Under the pieces are notes generated by a model. The model made no database searches, was not told the DNA's origin, and worked only from the letters and a program-made list of their open reading frames with translations. From positions 11,162,349-11,222,348 of the forward strand of contig NC_088318.1 of NCBI RefSeq assembly GCF_910592395.1: a stretch of 60,000 nt of DNA. Reading direction: 5' to 3'. This DNA comes from Lineus longissimus (Eukaryota > Nemertea > Pilidiophora > Heteronemertea > Lineidae). The position numbers and the translations under genes were made by a program. This document shows, one piece after another, positions 46,267 through 58,160 of the stretch (within the stretch, counting starts at the first letter, position 1; each line of letters starts with the position of its first letter).

Positions 46267-48384
46267 CAGTGAACGTACAAAATATGAACGGGTGAATATC
46301 ATAAGTTTTACCACTATGCCCAAATGTAGAAAGAGGTATAAATCTATGTCGAGCCGAAACGGAACTTTACTATAGGTCCATTTGCGGGCAAAGTTTTTAC
46401 CAACTGGTGGGTTCCATTCTTGTGCATCTATCGAAGGTCGCAAAGGTAACGGGGTTGACGTCTATTTATTTCAAATTAAGATATTGTAAATTGTAATTTT
46501 TCATCTCTAACTTATGGTGCTGTGCATACTACTTATAACAGACAAATCAATTCGTGAAGACTAGTCAAGAACGCCGAGAACTAAAATATGGGATAAGGTA
46601 CTCGGCAAATGTTGTGTAATTTGGGCAATGACTTATCCTTCATATCAGAAGATATTGTCGGGCCAAATCGGCATTTACTTCATTGTTTTTTTAATTAAAA
46701 AACCAAGTGTTGAAGTTGATAGACACTTTTTACTCTTAGAAAAAGCACTGCCAGATTGTGTATATCAGGCCTTCGTTTTTGTTTCCAAAATACACAGACA
46801 TTGGGTGCAAGAACGAGAGAGAGGCCTGATATTGGAGGATGGTATTAGCATACACCAAAAGTATTCAGCGAATGTACATGTGCATGGCGCATAACTAACG
46901 AATCCAGTGCAGGGCACTGTCAGACGGCAATCACTACAGAAATGAAGAGTAGTAAGACAAGTTAACCGCTGGGACACTGATCAAGAAATGTTAATGCTGA
47001 TTATGTATGAATTCTCGGTGACGAAGACAATTTCAAAATTAGTAAAAACAAGTAGTCTTTACAATTTCTCTTGTAGATATAGATTGTATTGTACATTTCC
47101 GTGTATTAAAGCAATAATGGTGTAATTCTTATGTGAGATAATAGCCTGAGAGCGACGTCACTAGCCTATATTTTCAAATCATTCTTTGGGGAAAAAAAAT
47201 ATTTTAAAAATATACCACTTTTGTTGACATTTTAAAGCATCGATATGTATGTACCAAGGGAGTACAAAACGAGAAGATAAAACTTGAAATTGCTCATCGG
47301 GCCCTTCAGGAGCTCATGATTGTTTTCGTTTATAGGCCTACACCTTTCTGTTTTGAGGTTGTACATTTTTGGGCTTGTATGACAATGACGAAAATGCTCG
47401 CTCACAGATGTGTTCTCGTATCTCGGCTCTTCGATTATGTGGAGGAAGTCAAATTTGGTTGAAAGTGGCATACGCAAATACAGAGCAGGCGTCTTTTTGT
47501 GCTTTGTATTACATATCTTCCTGTATATGACCAAGAACCTCACTCCCCAAACCTTTGTAAATAATAAATAAAAGTCTGATATTATTACATATTTTGTCTT
47601 CGTATTTATGTAAGCGTTTGAACCTAATGTGCTCTGCACATCTACTTGTGTGTCTTCCATGACAGATGACGTTCATCACAAAACTACCCCTCCCCAACAT
47701 GCACAAATGACGGAAAAGGACTTGCATCAACATTTTATTTCACCGCAATATGACAACGACATGAATCTGTGGTACATGTTATTGCCAGTGACGGCACATA
47801 CACCAAGAAAAACAAGGGAAATATATTTGTTTACTCCTAAAAAGTAAAAAGAAACAAATACTTTCTCAGAGGAAACTGTAAAATATCACTGAATTTAGAA
47901 CGGACATAGACATCTGGTAGGCCTTCTAACAGCATTCGATGTGGTATTCAAATATCATAAAGTATACAAATTTTAGAAGCTTACAAGACGCTCATTCAAC
48001 GCCATCCGACTGGTTGGATGACGCATGACGATTTGAGAAATCCGGTGATTGCTGAATTGATATGTCCAGACGACGGCTCATAACAACAATATTTCCGCGG
48101 ACAAGTTAAGTTTATTGCCAGTGTTTTTCGTCCAAAACATTTCTCTACTCAGAAATCATGTCCGGAGATTAACGAACAATACCGACGTCTTAAACTCGGC
48201 CATCTGGCGAAAATGAAAGAGGTCCGAGACCGATGAGTTAATGACAACACACCGAAAGAAAAATTCAAAATATTAATATTATCAGCATTTCTTCGGAACA
48301 CTTAACCACTAGAGTGGCAGATGTCCCGTTTTTAACATTCAGAACTCCGAGTGCTGTGATTATGACGTTAATCTTTCAAACAAC

Positions 48385-48477
48385 ATGGCGGACAAAGCGC
48401 GTGCTGACGAGAGATCAGACGATACGCAAAACAATCACAGTCCCACAGAAACAACTGCAGCGCCAGGGTATTTTTAA
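48385..48477 (+). other. Possible first coding exon or 30-codon ORF (weak)
   Basis: CAACATGGCGGAC is a strong start context. The frame is hydrophilic (MADKARADERSDDTQNNHSP and then TETTAAPG) and reaches a possible donor AGG/GTATTT at about 48468 before stopping at 48477. The composition looks like a disordered protein N-terminus. No downstream exon was recognised, and the donor is weak. Confidence 0.25.
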
Positions 48478-51400
48478 CAAATAAAACCAGACCGTTGATG
48501 GAGTGATCGAAAACTTTTGCTCGGTATCACTTTGATTATTATCTCTTCTGTGGGGCGACGACTTCATTATTCGGTCGGTATGCCACCACTGTGAGCAATT
48601 ACCCGAAGGATATCGGCGTCTCGGGCTGAGATCTCGGAGCCCCGAGAAAAGATCACGCTAATGTGGCGGAAAATGGGAAGATATCGATAAAAGGGCGGTG
48701 CATTGGATGCGGAGGCTATGGTGCGTTTCGCGATGAAGGAGAAGACACACAACGCATAATGGAGGCATATCTTTCTATTTTATCTTCCACGTAATGATAT
48801 GTTAAAGTGTCACTCAGGACTCATGAGACACATTTCTTCCAGCTAGCAAAGTGACTGAATATTTTGCTCCAGCAAGTTAACTATCACTTGCACCCTTTGC
48901 CGCATTGGCAGGGCACAAAACAGGCGTGAAAAGCGTTGTGAAATGTGAAACAAACAAGTTCTCCAAAAATGGTAGGAAGGACAGAAGGACATAATACTTC
49001 TCACCCAGCTCGTTGCATCTGATCAACTTGCACGACTGGGTATTTCGACCCAGCTTCATTTGTTCACTCCATGAAAGCATGCAGAGTCACTAACAGGCGT
49101 GAAAAGCTTTGCGAAACGGGGAAAATAATGCGCCTTCATAATGCGACATCGCCACGCCTCTGCGCAGCTGATGAACGCATCCTATCACGTGATTGATGAT
49201 CCATGACAAGATAGATATTGACTGTTCGTCGCTCCGACAGGGCGTAAACTGATGGGCTAGGGGAATCTCGTTTATGGAATGGCATAGCACATCTGACATT
49301 TCTTGTAACATGAAGAATGGAATGACGTGACGCTAAGTGGTGCTTTCGTGAAATCAGCGACAGAAGTTGGATATGCTAAGATAGTGGCTATGAAGAAAAG
49401 TGATGTATGCCTTAATGTAGATATTACACTCAAGCCAAACATTCATGCATGCCTACTTTTTGGCAAGTAGACAAGTATCAGCCTACGTTTTAAGAACCAC
49501 CAGAGAGTAAGTCTACCATTTGGTAGCCGACATACAGATGCATTATTTTCGAGACATATTGGAACTAATCCATATTGATATCACTTCATCCTCTGGCCAA
49601 TTCATTTGACCTGTACCTGCAGGCATTTCATGAACTTTCTTTGATCATTCCGATATAAAACCGCAAATTAGTCAGAACTATAAGAGTGTTTCTGTAAAGT
49701 AACTTGTCCTGGCTTCAGAGGCCACGTGCGTGTTTGAAAATCATCAAATTAACTTCCCAAACACCATAATTGAAAGTATTCGATGTCATAATTTGCAGTT
49801 TGCAGTTTCTTATCATGCCAATCGACCCAGTATTTCTCTCGGTGACTTGTTGTAATTCCTTAGATTTTAACCGCAAATTGGATTAAATTCCCACAAGTTA
49901 ATTTCCCTGCGTGAGTTTAACTGCACCCCGAGGCCAATAGACAGCTAAGTGAGCCAAGGAGTTGTATCCATGACCGCGTGGACCAAAGATCTTTGATTCA
50001 ATTAACCGCATGTTACGACGTTAAACAATCATTGTCATTTTCATACAAGTTTAATGCGATGGCACGGTATCATTATCACAGTTGGAGATGTTTCATTGTC
50101 CGCTACCTCTTGCCGGAGGCTTGGGACACTTCAGATGCTGTCGTCTGACACTCGTGGTAGTGAATGGTTGGCAAGGACAACACAACAATATGGCGAGGTG
50201 TCGCGAGATGAGGTCTCGCCCCAGGGCTGTTTTGGTTTGATTCATGGCGGAGCTATCGAATCGTGAATGGACCAGGATGAGTGGTATCAAATGATTGCTA
50301 CGTTGGTTTAATAGATGATCAAGTATCTCTATAAACTATGATTCAGCTCTTGTTTCAAGAGCAGCAGATCTGGGGCCTAAATCTGGAACCGACACTTGCA
50401 AAAGGACATTGCCATGCATGCTTAATACATGTCCTCACACGCACTTGCAAAGTGTCACCGAACTACAAGATAGGGTAGAGGGACATAGGATGATGTAGTG
50501 CCACACAGATAGGTCCCTGATGTTGAACGTAAGGAAACGACTCTAACTCGACTGTAAAGGGAAATGGCAAGAAATTAGACCTACGTAGTCGAACTGGCAC
50601 ATGTGCTGACAAAGACATAGTCATCGAGAATCTAAATAATCCTGGTACTGATGTTGTTGTGGGCAGGATAGCAGGATCAGAAGCGAGCGATAACCGATGT
50701 TGCCGTTTAGTTCGTGAACTTTGTAACGTACGGATCGGATATTGCTCATGTCGCTACCTTTCCCCGTATTTCAGTGCTTCTATACAATTGACAGCAAGTG
50801 AGATCATGATATTCCAGAGGGGGAAAAAGATAAACAAAATCAGTATTCTCTCTGTCTGAGAGAGGCGGGTTTTTATTCACCGCAGCAATTCATTAAAACA
50901 AATGACAGACCTGGCGAGTTTTCGGTCGTTTATAGAATCTTCATGTTACCCGAAACAACAATATCACGAATTTGCCAGAAATGAAATTATCCCTTCTTTC
51001 TGTCAGAGAAGACGTTCACCACTTTCCTATTCACCGCAAAGGCCAATTATCTCCGATGATGTATGAATATTAGAATTCCTTTGACGTGATCTTCGGGCTC
51101 CGAAGATTATGATGTTCCGCTAGCAATAGCTCCAACAATATCTAGCATCCAGACCAATCGAACTTTGCCACGGCAAGCACTCGTTAATGTACGAGAATTC
51201 ATGCCAAGGACTGGGGAGCCAAGACAACTTAAGGTGGAGCGAACTCTAATGAACCGACGAATTGCCATGGAACAAAATCAAGCAAGATTCACTTACGGAA
51301 GAAATGGTTATCTGTTGGCCAATTTTAATTTGACCATAATTCACCGATTACCCCCTATCATCTTTGGTGCACTTAATTCAGCGCCTGGTAATTTGAGTAT

Positions 51401-51865
51401 TTCTCCCAGGGATGCGGAGTTGAAAATTGGTTGCCAAGTTTTACAGTTTACCAGGTTTGACGGAGCCGCATGAGTAACTGGATTAGTTTGTGACTGGTTT
51501 CTGGGCAACTTTGAGGGCTAAATTATTAAGACTTTGCCTGCAATAAGTAGTCTAGCCTTGTCTCGAGATAAGCGAGTTAGAGAGCCTCACATGATCCCTG
51601 CTTCCTATCCAATCCCATTGTTATCATCTGCCGGACTACATATGCGACTAGTCTTAGACTAGCGCACTTCACTGGTGTCACACGTCTTTATTACTGACCA
51701 GTAGCAACCTCAACATCTGTTTTTCTGGGCATGCCTTACAGGAAAACGAAAGGTTTTGATATTCAATCATATGATATTTTTATCTTAGTTTGTACATGAA
51801 GAACGTGACAATTGCCACCACCTAAATCTCTACGAAAATAAAACAGAACGAAATCGTTTGGAAAC

Positions 51866-51871
51866 TTTATT
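51866..51871 (-). terminator. Asparaginase polyadenylation signal
   Basis: AATAAA on the minus strand (TTTATT on plus) 18 bases past the stop codon. This is a very compact 3' UTR if used. Confidence 0.5.
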
Positions 51872-51888
51872 TTCAACTCGAACATCTG

Positions 51889-52091
51889 TTAGACTGTTTC
51901 GCAGAAATCTTCTCCTGGATTAATCCCATAATGCATTGTATCCTCCCGGATGCTACACCAGGGCATCCGTTTGGTGGTGAAGGCGAACCCAGGATTGCCA
52001 TCTTTATCAAGGCCCACTGCACCACCGTGACCTTTGACTCTCTTTTCCATGTACTTTAAGCCTTCCTGTATCCCTTTCTCTATTGAAAACC
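51889..52091 (-). CDS. ASRGL1: Asparaginase exon 6 (stop)
   Basis: Acceptor TTTTTCAG. It completes Gly250 and encodes 251-316: helix [18 protein letters not shown], then [25 protein letters not shown] and a short tail ending GEDFCETV before TAA (51891-51889). The MPW and the HYGI turn match the end of human ASRGL1 (MPWA, HFGI). Confidence 0.93.
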
Positions 52092-54301
52092 CTGAAAAAT
52101 GAAATAGATGTTACAAGTAACTCCTTTTTGTCAAATCAAGTAGATTATTCGAGATGTGGCAAAAGCGGCTTTGAAAGTCTGTTATCATACATGAAATGAA
52201 TCAAAAATATTTACATAACTGATACGCGGATCTATTGATATCATATATTACACAAATCATAACCAATCAATCCATCAACATGTATCCATCAAAAGAGTAT
52301 TTGCAAAACGCTCGTGTTACGAGAGGAGCTGGAAGTGTCATAGTAACAACGCCTGAAATGACAACCACGGGATCTCCCAGGGTCGAAACAGCAGTGCCAT
52401 CTTCGTTCTTCTTGAAAAACTGAGCCGTGCTCTGCTTCAGCATGGATTTTCATCTCTTCTCGCTGAACTCAAGCAGACTTTGCAGGGAATATAACGGTAG
52501 CTATTACGAACAGATTTTTCAATGAAATTAAGCTTTTGCAATAAAAGATCGCCAGACCTTGGACACCTTCAAATTATATCTGCATTATTTATGTATGTAT
52601 TATATGAATGTATTATTTAGTTTTCGGCTTACCTTCAGACATCTTCCCGGTGATATGCCTCGCCAGACAGACCTTAGAGATCGACTCCCCATGACCTGTC
52701 GTCGACACAGCTCCTATACCGTTGTCACAATAACCTCCGCATCCTGTAGGGAAGAAGATGGACCTTATGAAACGCTTGTTCGAGACCAGGAAAACTACGC
52801 TCGGTCCAAGCGGATGATGCTTCCACTTTAAACCAACCGCAGGTAATTTGAAATACCAAATACCAACTGCGCTAGAGCGTAGTTTCCACCTTGCCAACTA
52901 TACCGAGAAAACTCCTTTACCCACATTGTTGGTACATGTACATCTCATCCGTAACTCGCTGCAGCTCGAGCAGAATGCACTTGTTGCCCATCATAACTCG
53001 GGTAAAGCACATCTACTGATAGAGTCAGTAACTCATGTTAAGAATAAAATATTATGCTCACCAATAATCGGACTGTCACCAACCCGTCCTGGAAGCTGTG
53101 CAGGAATACCTCCCGTCGATGTTCCAAAGGCAACATCTCCGGATGTGTCAAGTGCACATGCACCAACAGTGTCATGGGAGTTGGCTGGCGAGGAATCATC
53201 ATCCCTGTCAAAATGTCAAACAAAGCTAGGTTACCACATTTAGGTACGATCTCTCTCTTAGAATTCAGGAATTATTTTTTTCAGATGCAATATTTTCATG
53301 AGACTGCGTAAGAAATGGAAGTCCATGTTGATAAGGGACTTTGGGGAGGTGTTATCATCTCGCGAAGAAGTATGTGCCTGTGACCCACCTTCCTTTCATG
53401 AGCGAGCCCACAGCTTTCTTGTATTTATCAAAGTTCCGATGCTCCTCCTTAGAATAATCACTCAACAACACTTCAGAATCCACGCGAGGAATGCCGAGAT
53501 TCTCGGCCAATCTACACGCGCCATCACCAACAACCAGCACGTGTTGTGTCTGAAATCAAATCGCAACCATTGTGTTAGATCTTTTCACTGAAGTATCCAT
53601 TTCAAGTCATTGCCCTGCCCCTTAAACGAGCCTCCCCCATCCCCTTGCGAAAAAAATCTTTTAAAATCAACCACGAATATCCCTTTAGTTGACATGCAAA
53701 CCTTCAAAATGAACCTCAAGTTTACGCTAAAGTTAATGGAAACGATCCCCAGCTCACCCTGGACCAAGGCTGGTATATTTTTACCTCTTCCAGCACCTTC
53801 CTCGCCAGCTGGATGGGGTTCCTGATATCCCTCACGGCCGCAACACCTCCCGCCTTAAGATGTCTCCCCTCCATGATGACCGCATCCATCTCCAGCTGCC
53901 CGATTGCATTGAGGGAGCCACCAGCACCTGTCAGTACAACGGATAAAAAAGTGTAGCTTTCTTAGCCGGGTAGATATATATCGTATCAGTGGGGACGTTC
54001 AGGGCATACTTGAGTCTGCAGTTACCAGAGGAGAGCTTGGGGAGAGCTATCACCGACACACAACATTAAAGGAGTTTGGCTTCGTTACAAAGTTATTGGT
54101 AAGCGACTAACCCGCATTAAATGTCTTGTCATTTTCCAGCGAGGTGATGGCTGCTTCTGCCGCGTCTAAAGCGCTCCCTCCATTCTTCAATACCTTGTAG
54201 CCAATCCTCGCAGCCAGCTTTACTCCTGCTACATTCGCTTCAGCTGCTTCGTCGGGGACTGACCACGCGCCCGCGTGAATGATGATAGCTGGTTCTGCCA
54301 T
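51889..54301 (-). CDS. ASRGL1: Isoaspartyl peptidase / L-asparaginase (ASRGL1-like), complete, six exons (54301-54112, 53927-53785, 53549-53389, 53204-53062, 52743-52633, 52091-51889)
   Basis: An N-terminal nucleophile hydrolase that self-cleaves and then removes isoaspartyl residues from peptides or hydrolyses L-asparagine; family members are cytosolic. The six exons sum to 951 nt, 316 residues plus TAA, with every splice phase matching. Key parts: IIIHAGAW (residues 6-13, the glycine-loop position), [12 protein letters not shown] (40-51), [10 protein letters not shown] (75-84), the nucleophile in [10 protein letters not shown] (Thr177), TSTGG (193-197), GRVGDSP (204-210) and STTGHGE (226-232). 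Thr195, Arg205 and Asp208 align with human Thr186, Arg196 and Asp199. An in-frame TAG directly precedes the ATG. The residue before the nucleophile is Asp, as in glycosylasparaginase, not the Gly of human ASRGL1, so a wider family name is safer than strict orthology. Confidence 0.94.
52633..52743 (-). CDS. ASRGL1: Asparaginase exon 5
   Basis: Acceptor CCTACAG, donor GTAAGC. Residues 214-249: [20 protein letters not shown] and then [16 protein letters not shown]. [20 protein letters not shown] is one of the most conserved blocks of the family; the two Cys (214, 218) replace the more usual Ala. Phase 1 at the end. Confidence 0.96.
53062..53204 (-). CDS. ASRGL1: Asparaginase exon 4 (catalytic threonine)
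   Basis: Acceptor TTGACAG, donor GTGAGC. It begins with Asp-rich [11 protein letters not shown], then the nucleophile block [20 protein letters not shown] (177-196) and GRVGDSPII (204-212). Self-cleavage would be between Asp176 and Thr177. TSTGG and GRVGD form the substrate pocket in the family. Confidence 0.96.
53389..53549 (-). CDS. ASRGL1: Asparaginase exon 3
   Basis: Acceptor TTTCAG, donor GTGGGT. Residues 112-164: [20 protein letters not shown], then [20 protein letters not shown], then [13 protein letters not shown]. It covers the end of the alpha subunit and the linker that precedes the cleavage site, the least conserved part of the family. It ends in phase 2. Confidence 0.92.
53785..53927 (-). 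CDS. ASRGL1: Asparaginase exon 2
   Basis: Acceptor CTGACAG, donor GTAAAA. It completes Gly64 and encodes residues 65-111: [20 protein letters not shown], then [20 protein letters not shown] and ARKVLEE. FNAGxGSxLNxxGxxEMDAxIMDG is the standard family block, here slightly altered (GAGGSL). Confidence 0.95.
54112..54301 (-). CDS. ASRGL1: Asparaginase exon 1 (start codon)
   Basis: ATG at 54301-54299, immediately preceded in frame by TAG, so the start is well fixed. It encodes [20 protein letters not shown] and continues to NDKTFNA (63 codons plus one base). The donor reads GTTAGT. The N-terminal strand and the first helix with [12 protein letters not shown] belong to the alpha subunit. There is no signal peptide, unlike lysosomal AGA. 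Confidence 0.92.
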
Positions 54302-55152
54302 CTATCAGGTTGGCTGGCTTACTGCTTTTACTGGTCTGAGGTTTTCTCTGGAATGTGTGGTTGGAAATGAAATACCGAAAGGAATGGTACGCTATATCAA
54401 TACGTATTCGACGAGTCCATGATATATATAAGCCTAAAAAATCGGATCAATGAATAGAGTTGCGGTCATGCGCAAGTAGGATGGCCTTCACCATGAGTAG
54501 GCCTAATAGATGAGGACTAGACCACCGTACATGCATTGTCACCAACCTTGTGACTGGTCAAAGTGACCGTCATTCGTCTATCCTCGCCCTTGGCAAATTG
54601 GCTTTCAGGCCGATCACACATCAGGCATAACACTGCATGTTGCAATTAGACAAACTTGTATATGATGATGTTATAATTATCTGATTCTAGCACTACGCGT
54701 GAAATGAGGAAATAAGACAATGTAGCCTTCATAAGGGCAAGACCATTCGATACCCTTACCTCTGCTTCCGTCACACCGTATCCATTCCCATTGTCAATAA
54801 AAAGAAATTTCACGCCGCGCGCCACGAACACAGTAATCAACTACATGTAACTCCAATATGCGTTGACCAGTTTCTCACGGCGTGCAAGCGAATCAATGTA
54901 TATACGGGTTGCAATCGAATCAATTATACAGGCCATAATTCATGAAGTGGCACCCTTATCGCTGAACCATCAAATGGTCATTTTATCAATCATGTGGGTT
55001 TGAAGTGGAGATATGAGTCAATGTAAAGGGCGGGTGAAAGAGAAATGCAAAATTTTGAAAATTGACAAGGTATTGAGAAATTTATGCAGATACAAGTCAT
55101 ACACTTATTTAAATTTGTTCTAAAATGTATGTACATGTAACGTGTGAAGTTG
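54302..55152. other. 5' flank of the asparaginase gene
   Basis: It contains the presumed 5' UTR and promoter. I see no clear TATA or initiator pattern. The minus-strand frame 54646-54840 is unrecognised. Confidence 0.4.
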
Positions 55153-55887
55153 TGTTAACGTTTACGCCTTTCGTGATAGTGCCTGAGGAAGGCCCCATTC
55201 CGGGCCGAAAATTTGAACTCTATGTATGCTGTGATGATGTAGAGTTAACGTTTGTAGTGAGAGTGCCGCAGGAAGGCCCCATTCCGGGCCGAAAATTTGA
55301 ACTTTATGTATGATGTGATGATGTAAAGTTAACGTTTATAGTGATAGTGCCTGAGGAAGGCCCCATTCCGGGCCGAAAATTTGAACTCTATGTATGCTGT
55401 GATGAAGTAGAGTTAACGTTTGTAGTGAGAGTGCCGCAGGAAGGCCCCATTCCGGGCCGAAAATTTGAACTTTATGTATGATGTGATGATGTAGAGTTAA
55501 CGTTTATAGTGATAGTGCCCGAGGAAGGCCCCATTCCGGGCCGAAAATTTGAACTTTATGTATGATGTGATGATGTAGAGTTAACGTTTGTAGTGATAGT
55601 GCCCGAGGAAGGCCCAATTACGGGCCAATAATTTGAACTTTATGTATGCTGTGATGATGTAGAGTTAACGTTTATAGTGATAGTGCCCGAGGAAGGCCCC
55701 ATTCCGGGCCGAAAATTTGAACTTTATGTATGCTGTGATGATGTAGAGTTAACGTTTGTAGTGACAGTGCCGGAGGAAGGCCCCATCCGGGCCGAAAATT
55801 TGAACTTTATGTATGCTGTGATGTCGGCAGATGATGTAGAATTGACGTTTCTATTGTAGTGATGGCACCATTCCGGACCGAATATTC
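55153..55887. repeat. 84-bp minisatellite, about 8.7 units, partly dimeric
   Basis: AATTTGAACT anchors fall at 55211, 55295, 55379, 55463, 55547, 55631, 55715 and 55798 (within a base), a strict 84-bp period with one 83-bp step. Each unit holds GGAAGGCCCCATTCCGGGCC, TATGTATG(A/C)TGTGATGATG and GAGTTAACGTTT. The first four units alternate between two types (GATAGTGCCTGAGG with CTCTATGTATGC; GAGAGTGCCGCAGG with TTTATGTATGA), giving a 168-bp higher-order repeat. The later units are mixed, and the last carries a small insertion. The period is a multiple of three, but one type has an in-frame stop, so it does not encode a long repeat protein. Confidence 0.93.
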
Positions 55888-57540
55888 CTAATTAGTGAAA
55901 TTAGTGTTTTATTACATGTTTTATCTATATATCAGTTAGGGTGTCGTGGCGTTCTTCTAACTCATAATGAGAAATTCACGTACCGAAATCTGATGGCGAA
56001 ATGCATAGCATTAAAAATATTTTTTAGTCGTGTGGTTTTTTTTCAAAACTGTGGTAGAGTCATAATTTATTACATGAATTGTCTAATTCATTCTTTAAAC
56101 GGAATTGAATTCAGCTTTTGCCAGTGATGTTCATAACCCTACCACACTCTTTTAGGCATTTTTAGCACAGCGGGTTCATGACTTGTATATATTATTACGT
56201 CTATAACGAGTTCAGTGTGCACTTTTTCGAGATATATCAGCTGGCCTCTGTGAGTTTCAAAAGTATCACGAGCTCCTGATTATGAGGCTCAACCACTCTG
56301 TTACTGGTCGCCCCGTAGTCTGTAGACATTGCTGTTTAACCCCCATTAAACTGGCCAAATTTCCCGTCTTTTGCAATCAATTAATGTTCAACAGAACATG
56401 AATTTAAGTTTTACCATTGTTACAGGGACATTTAGGGGATATATACCGAAAACAACATTTTGAGGTAACCACTTCATGAACTGTGACCCATATACGAGAA
56501 TCGCCGGAATGAATCTTTTCTCAAACGAATTTTAGAGTGGTTTATAATGCACTTCTTAGGACTGGCGAAATGGTCAATACAATGTACTACGAAACATCTC
56601 CAAACATTTGTTTGCAAACATCACCAGACACCAGGTTTGCTTCTGGTTGAGATGGACGTCCGCACTATGAAATGAAATGTCCTGGGGACATTGAGCTCAC
56701 CTGGGAATGATTTAGTTGTAGATGAAATGAGGCATGGAGGTTGAATTGACTTTTACATTTGACAAAACGTTGTGTCATTGAAATTCAAGAAAGAAATCAT
56801 TGGGTATCTGTAGCAATATGTGCAATTGCTGTTGAACATGTTCAGACAATTCGAAACAAGTTTGTTGCTAGTGTTTGGTAGAACGTCCACATTACCAAAC
56901 CCTTGCGAACTGTTTGTGGTCAACACGACTAAACACAAAGTTTGCCGATATTTACAATCAAATGTTTGCTGATGCATACCAGGCTTTACTCGATAATATA
57001 CATAGGCGTAGCCAGAGGGTGTCGGCTGAGACACATCCTCTTTCGACAGACAACCACTGTCCGAGAAAATCTTTAATGATATAAAAATTGACCATTACAT
57101 TTGTAAATGAAATTTTTTTAGGAAACCATCCCTCTCTGGAGAAACTGGCTACGTCAATGTTACACTCGTCCATTTCACCAGGCACCATAGTCACCAGAAG
57201 TGTTTTATTCGCCATTTCGCTCATGCAAATGTAACTAATTGTGGTGATTACTTTTGCAAGTGTTCAGGCAGGCAGCAGGGGTAACAGCGTATTGTGTAAC
57301 AACCCGCCACCCCTCCCATTTCACAGATGAATTGCGAATACGAGAACCTGAATTAGTTATGCATGAGCGATATCGCGATGGGATAAAATAATTTTGTCTT
57401 TGATCGGACACGTGGTCACAATAAAATATTAGGTGGTTCATTGTACTTGAAGTAATGCAATGAAACGGCAAGGGGACATTGTGCTCACCGTATAGATAGT
57501 TGGTGGTTAGGAATTCATCCTGCTATGCTACATGTATATG
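55888..57540. other. Non-coding flank
   Basis: No supported gene. A short segment at 57003-57065 on the minus strand (TCAGCCGACACCCTCTGGCT) has the look of an interspersed-repeat end, but no second copy occurs in the window. Confidence 0.4.
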
Positions 57541-58160
57541 ATATAGGGTAAACCAAAGTCGGTATGACATGTGATGTATCCTTGCTTGGAGTACCTACCA
57601 TAAAAACATCATCGAAAAACAAGTCACTAATCAGCGAGATATTGCACTTTTTTTCCTTTTTTTAGTTTTGGCCTGCTGGTATTCAAGTCGAGAATCAGAT
57701 CGGATCGTTATGTAAGGAGTCATTGGACCAAATTTCAAGTTCATAGCTTTAGCGATTAAGAAACGTGCAATAGCTACACTCAGACAACCAACTTACGTCA
57801 TTTGACCTCTGTGACCTTGAAAATAAGGTCAAATCACTAACCCGTATGATATGTGATGTATCGTTGCTAGGAGAACCTACCATAAAAGTTTTATCCAAAA
57901 CGAGTGATTCATAAGAGAGATATCACACTTTTTATGTTTCCACTTCTGGCCCCCTGGTGACCAAGTCAACAATCAGATCGGACCGAAATTCATTGTCAGA
58001 GGTCACCTGACCTGGGGGGGGGGGGGGGGTCCTGTGTATGAAGTTTCAAGTTCATAGCTCTAGCGGTTAAGAAACGGGCCACTGTTTTTGAAACATGATA
58101 CAGACGACGACGACGAACGACGGACACAGCGGTGTTGCAAAGAATCTCCTACGGTGAGCC
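57541..58160. repeat. Interspersed repeat present as a tandem dimer with a GACGACGACGA tail
   Basis: Two head-to-tail copies: 57563-57844 and 57845 to about 58102. Both hold TATGA(C/T)ATGTGATGTATC, ACCTACCATAAAA, GAGATAT(T/C), AATCAGATCGGA and TTCAAGTTCATAGCT followed by (G/C)GNTTAAGAAACG. Between them is TGACCTCTGTGACCTTGAAA then ATAAGGTCAA, a motif seen in many marine-invertebrate repeats. A 16-G run splits the second copy at 58014-58029, and the element closes with GACGACGACGACGAACGACG and a TACGGTGAGC end. Class (SINE or non-autonomous DNA element) unresolved. Confidence 0.7.

Larger units (their letters stand above)
46129..51888. other. Intergenic region between convergent Tbx20 and asparaginase genes
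   Basis: No supported gene. Contents: Tbx20 3' UTR at the left, a small imperfect direct repeat ACAGGCGTGAAAAGC(G/T)TTG at 48920 and 49093, and one exon-like ATG segment at 48385. Frames at 47232-47660 (minus, 142 codons) and 51165-51473 (plus, 102 codons) are unrecognised. Confidence 0.5.

Noticed and set aside
47232-47660. 142-codon minus-strand frame
   Set aside because: Unrecognised composition, no splice partners, AT-rich intergenic setting.
55125-55859. 28-residue repeat protein encoded by the 84-bp array
   Set aside because: Type B units carry TATGTATGA, an in-frame stop, so no continuous protein exists. The multiple-of-three period is probably coincidence.
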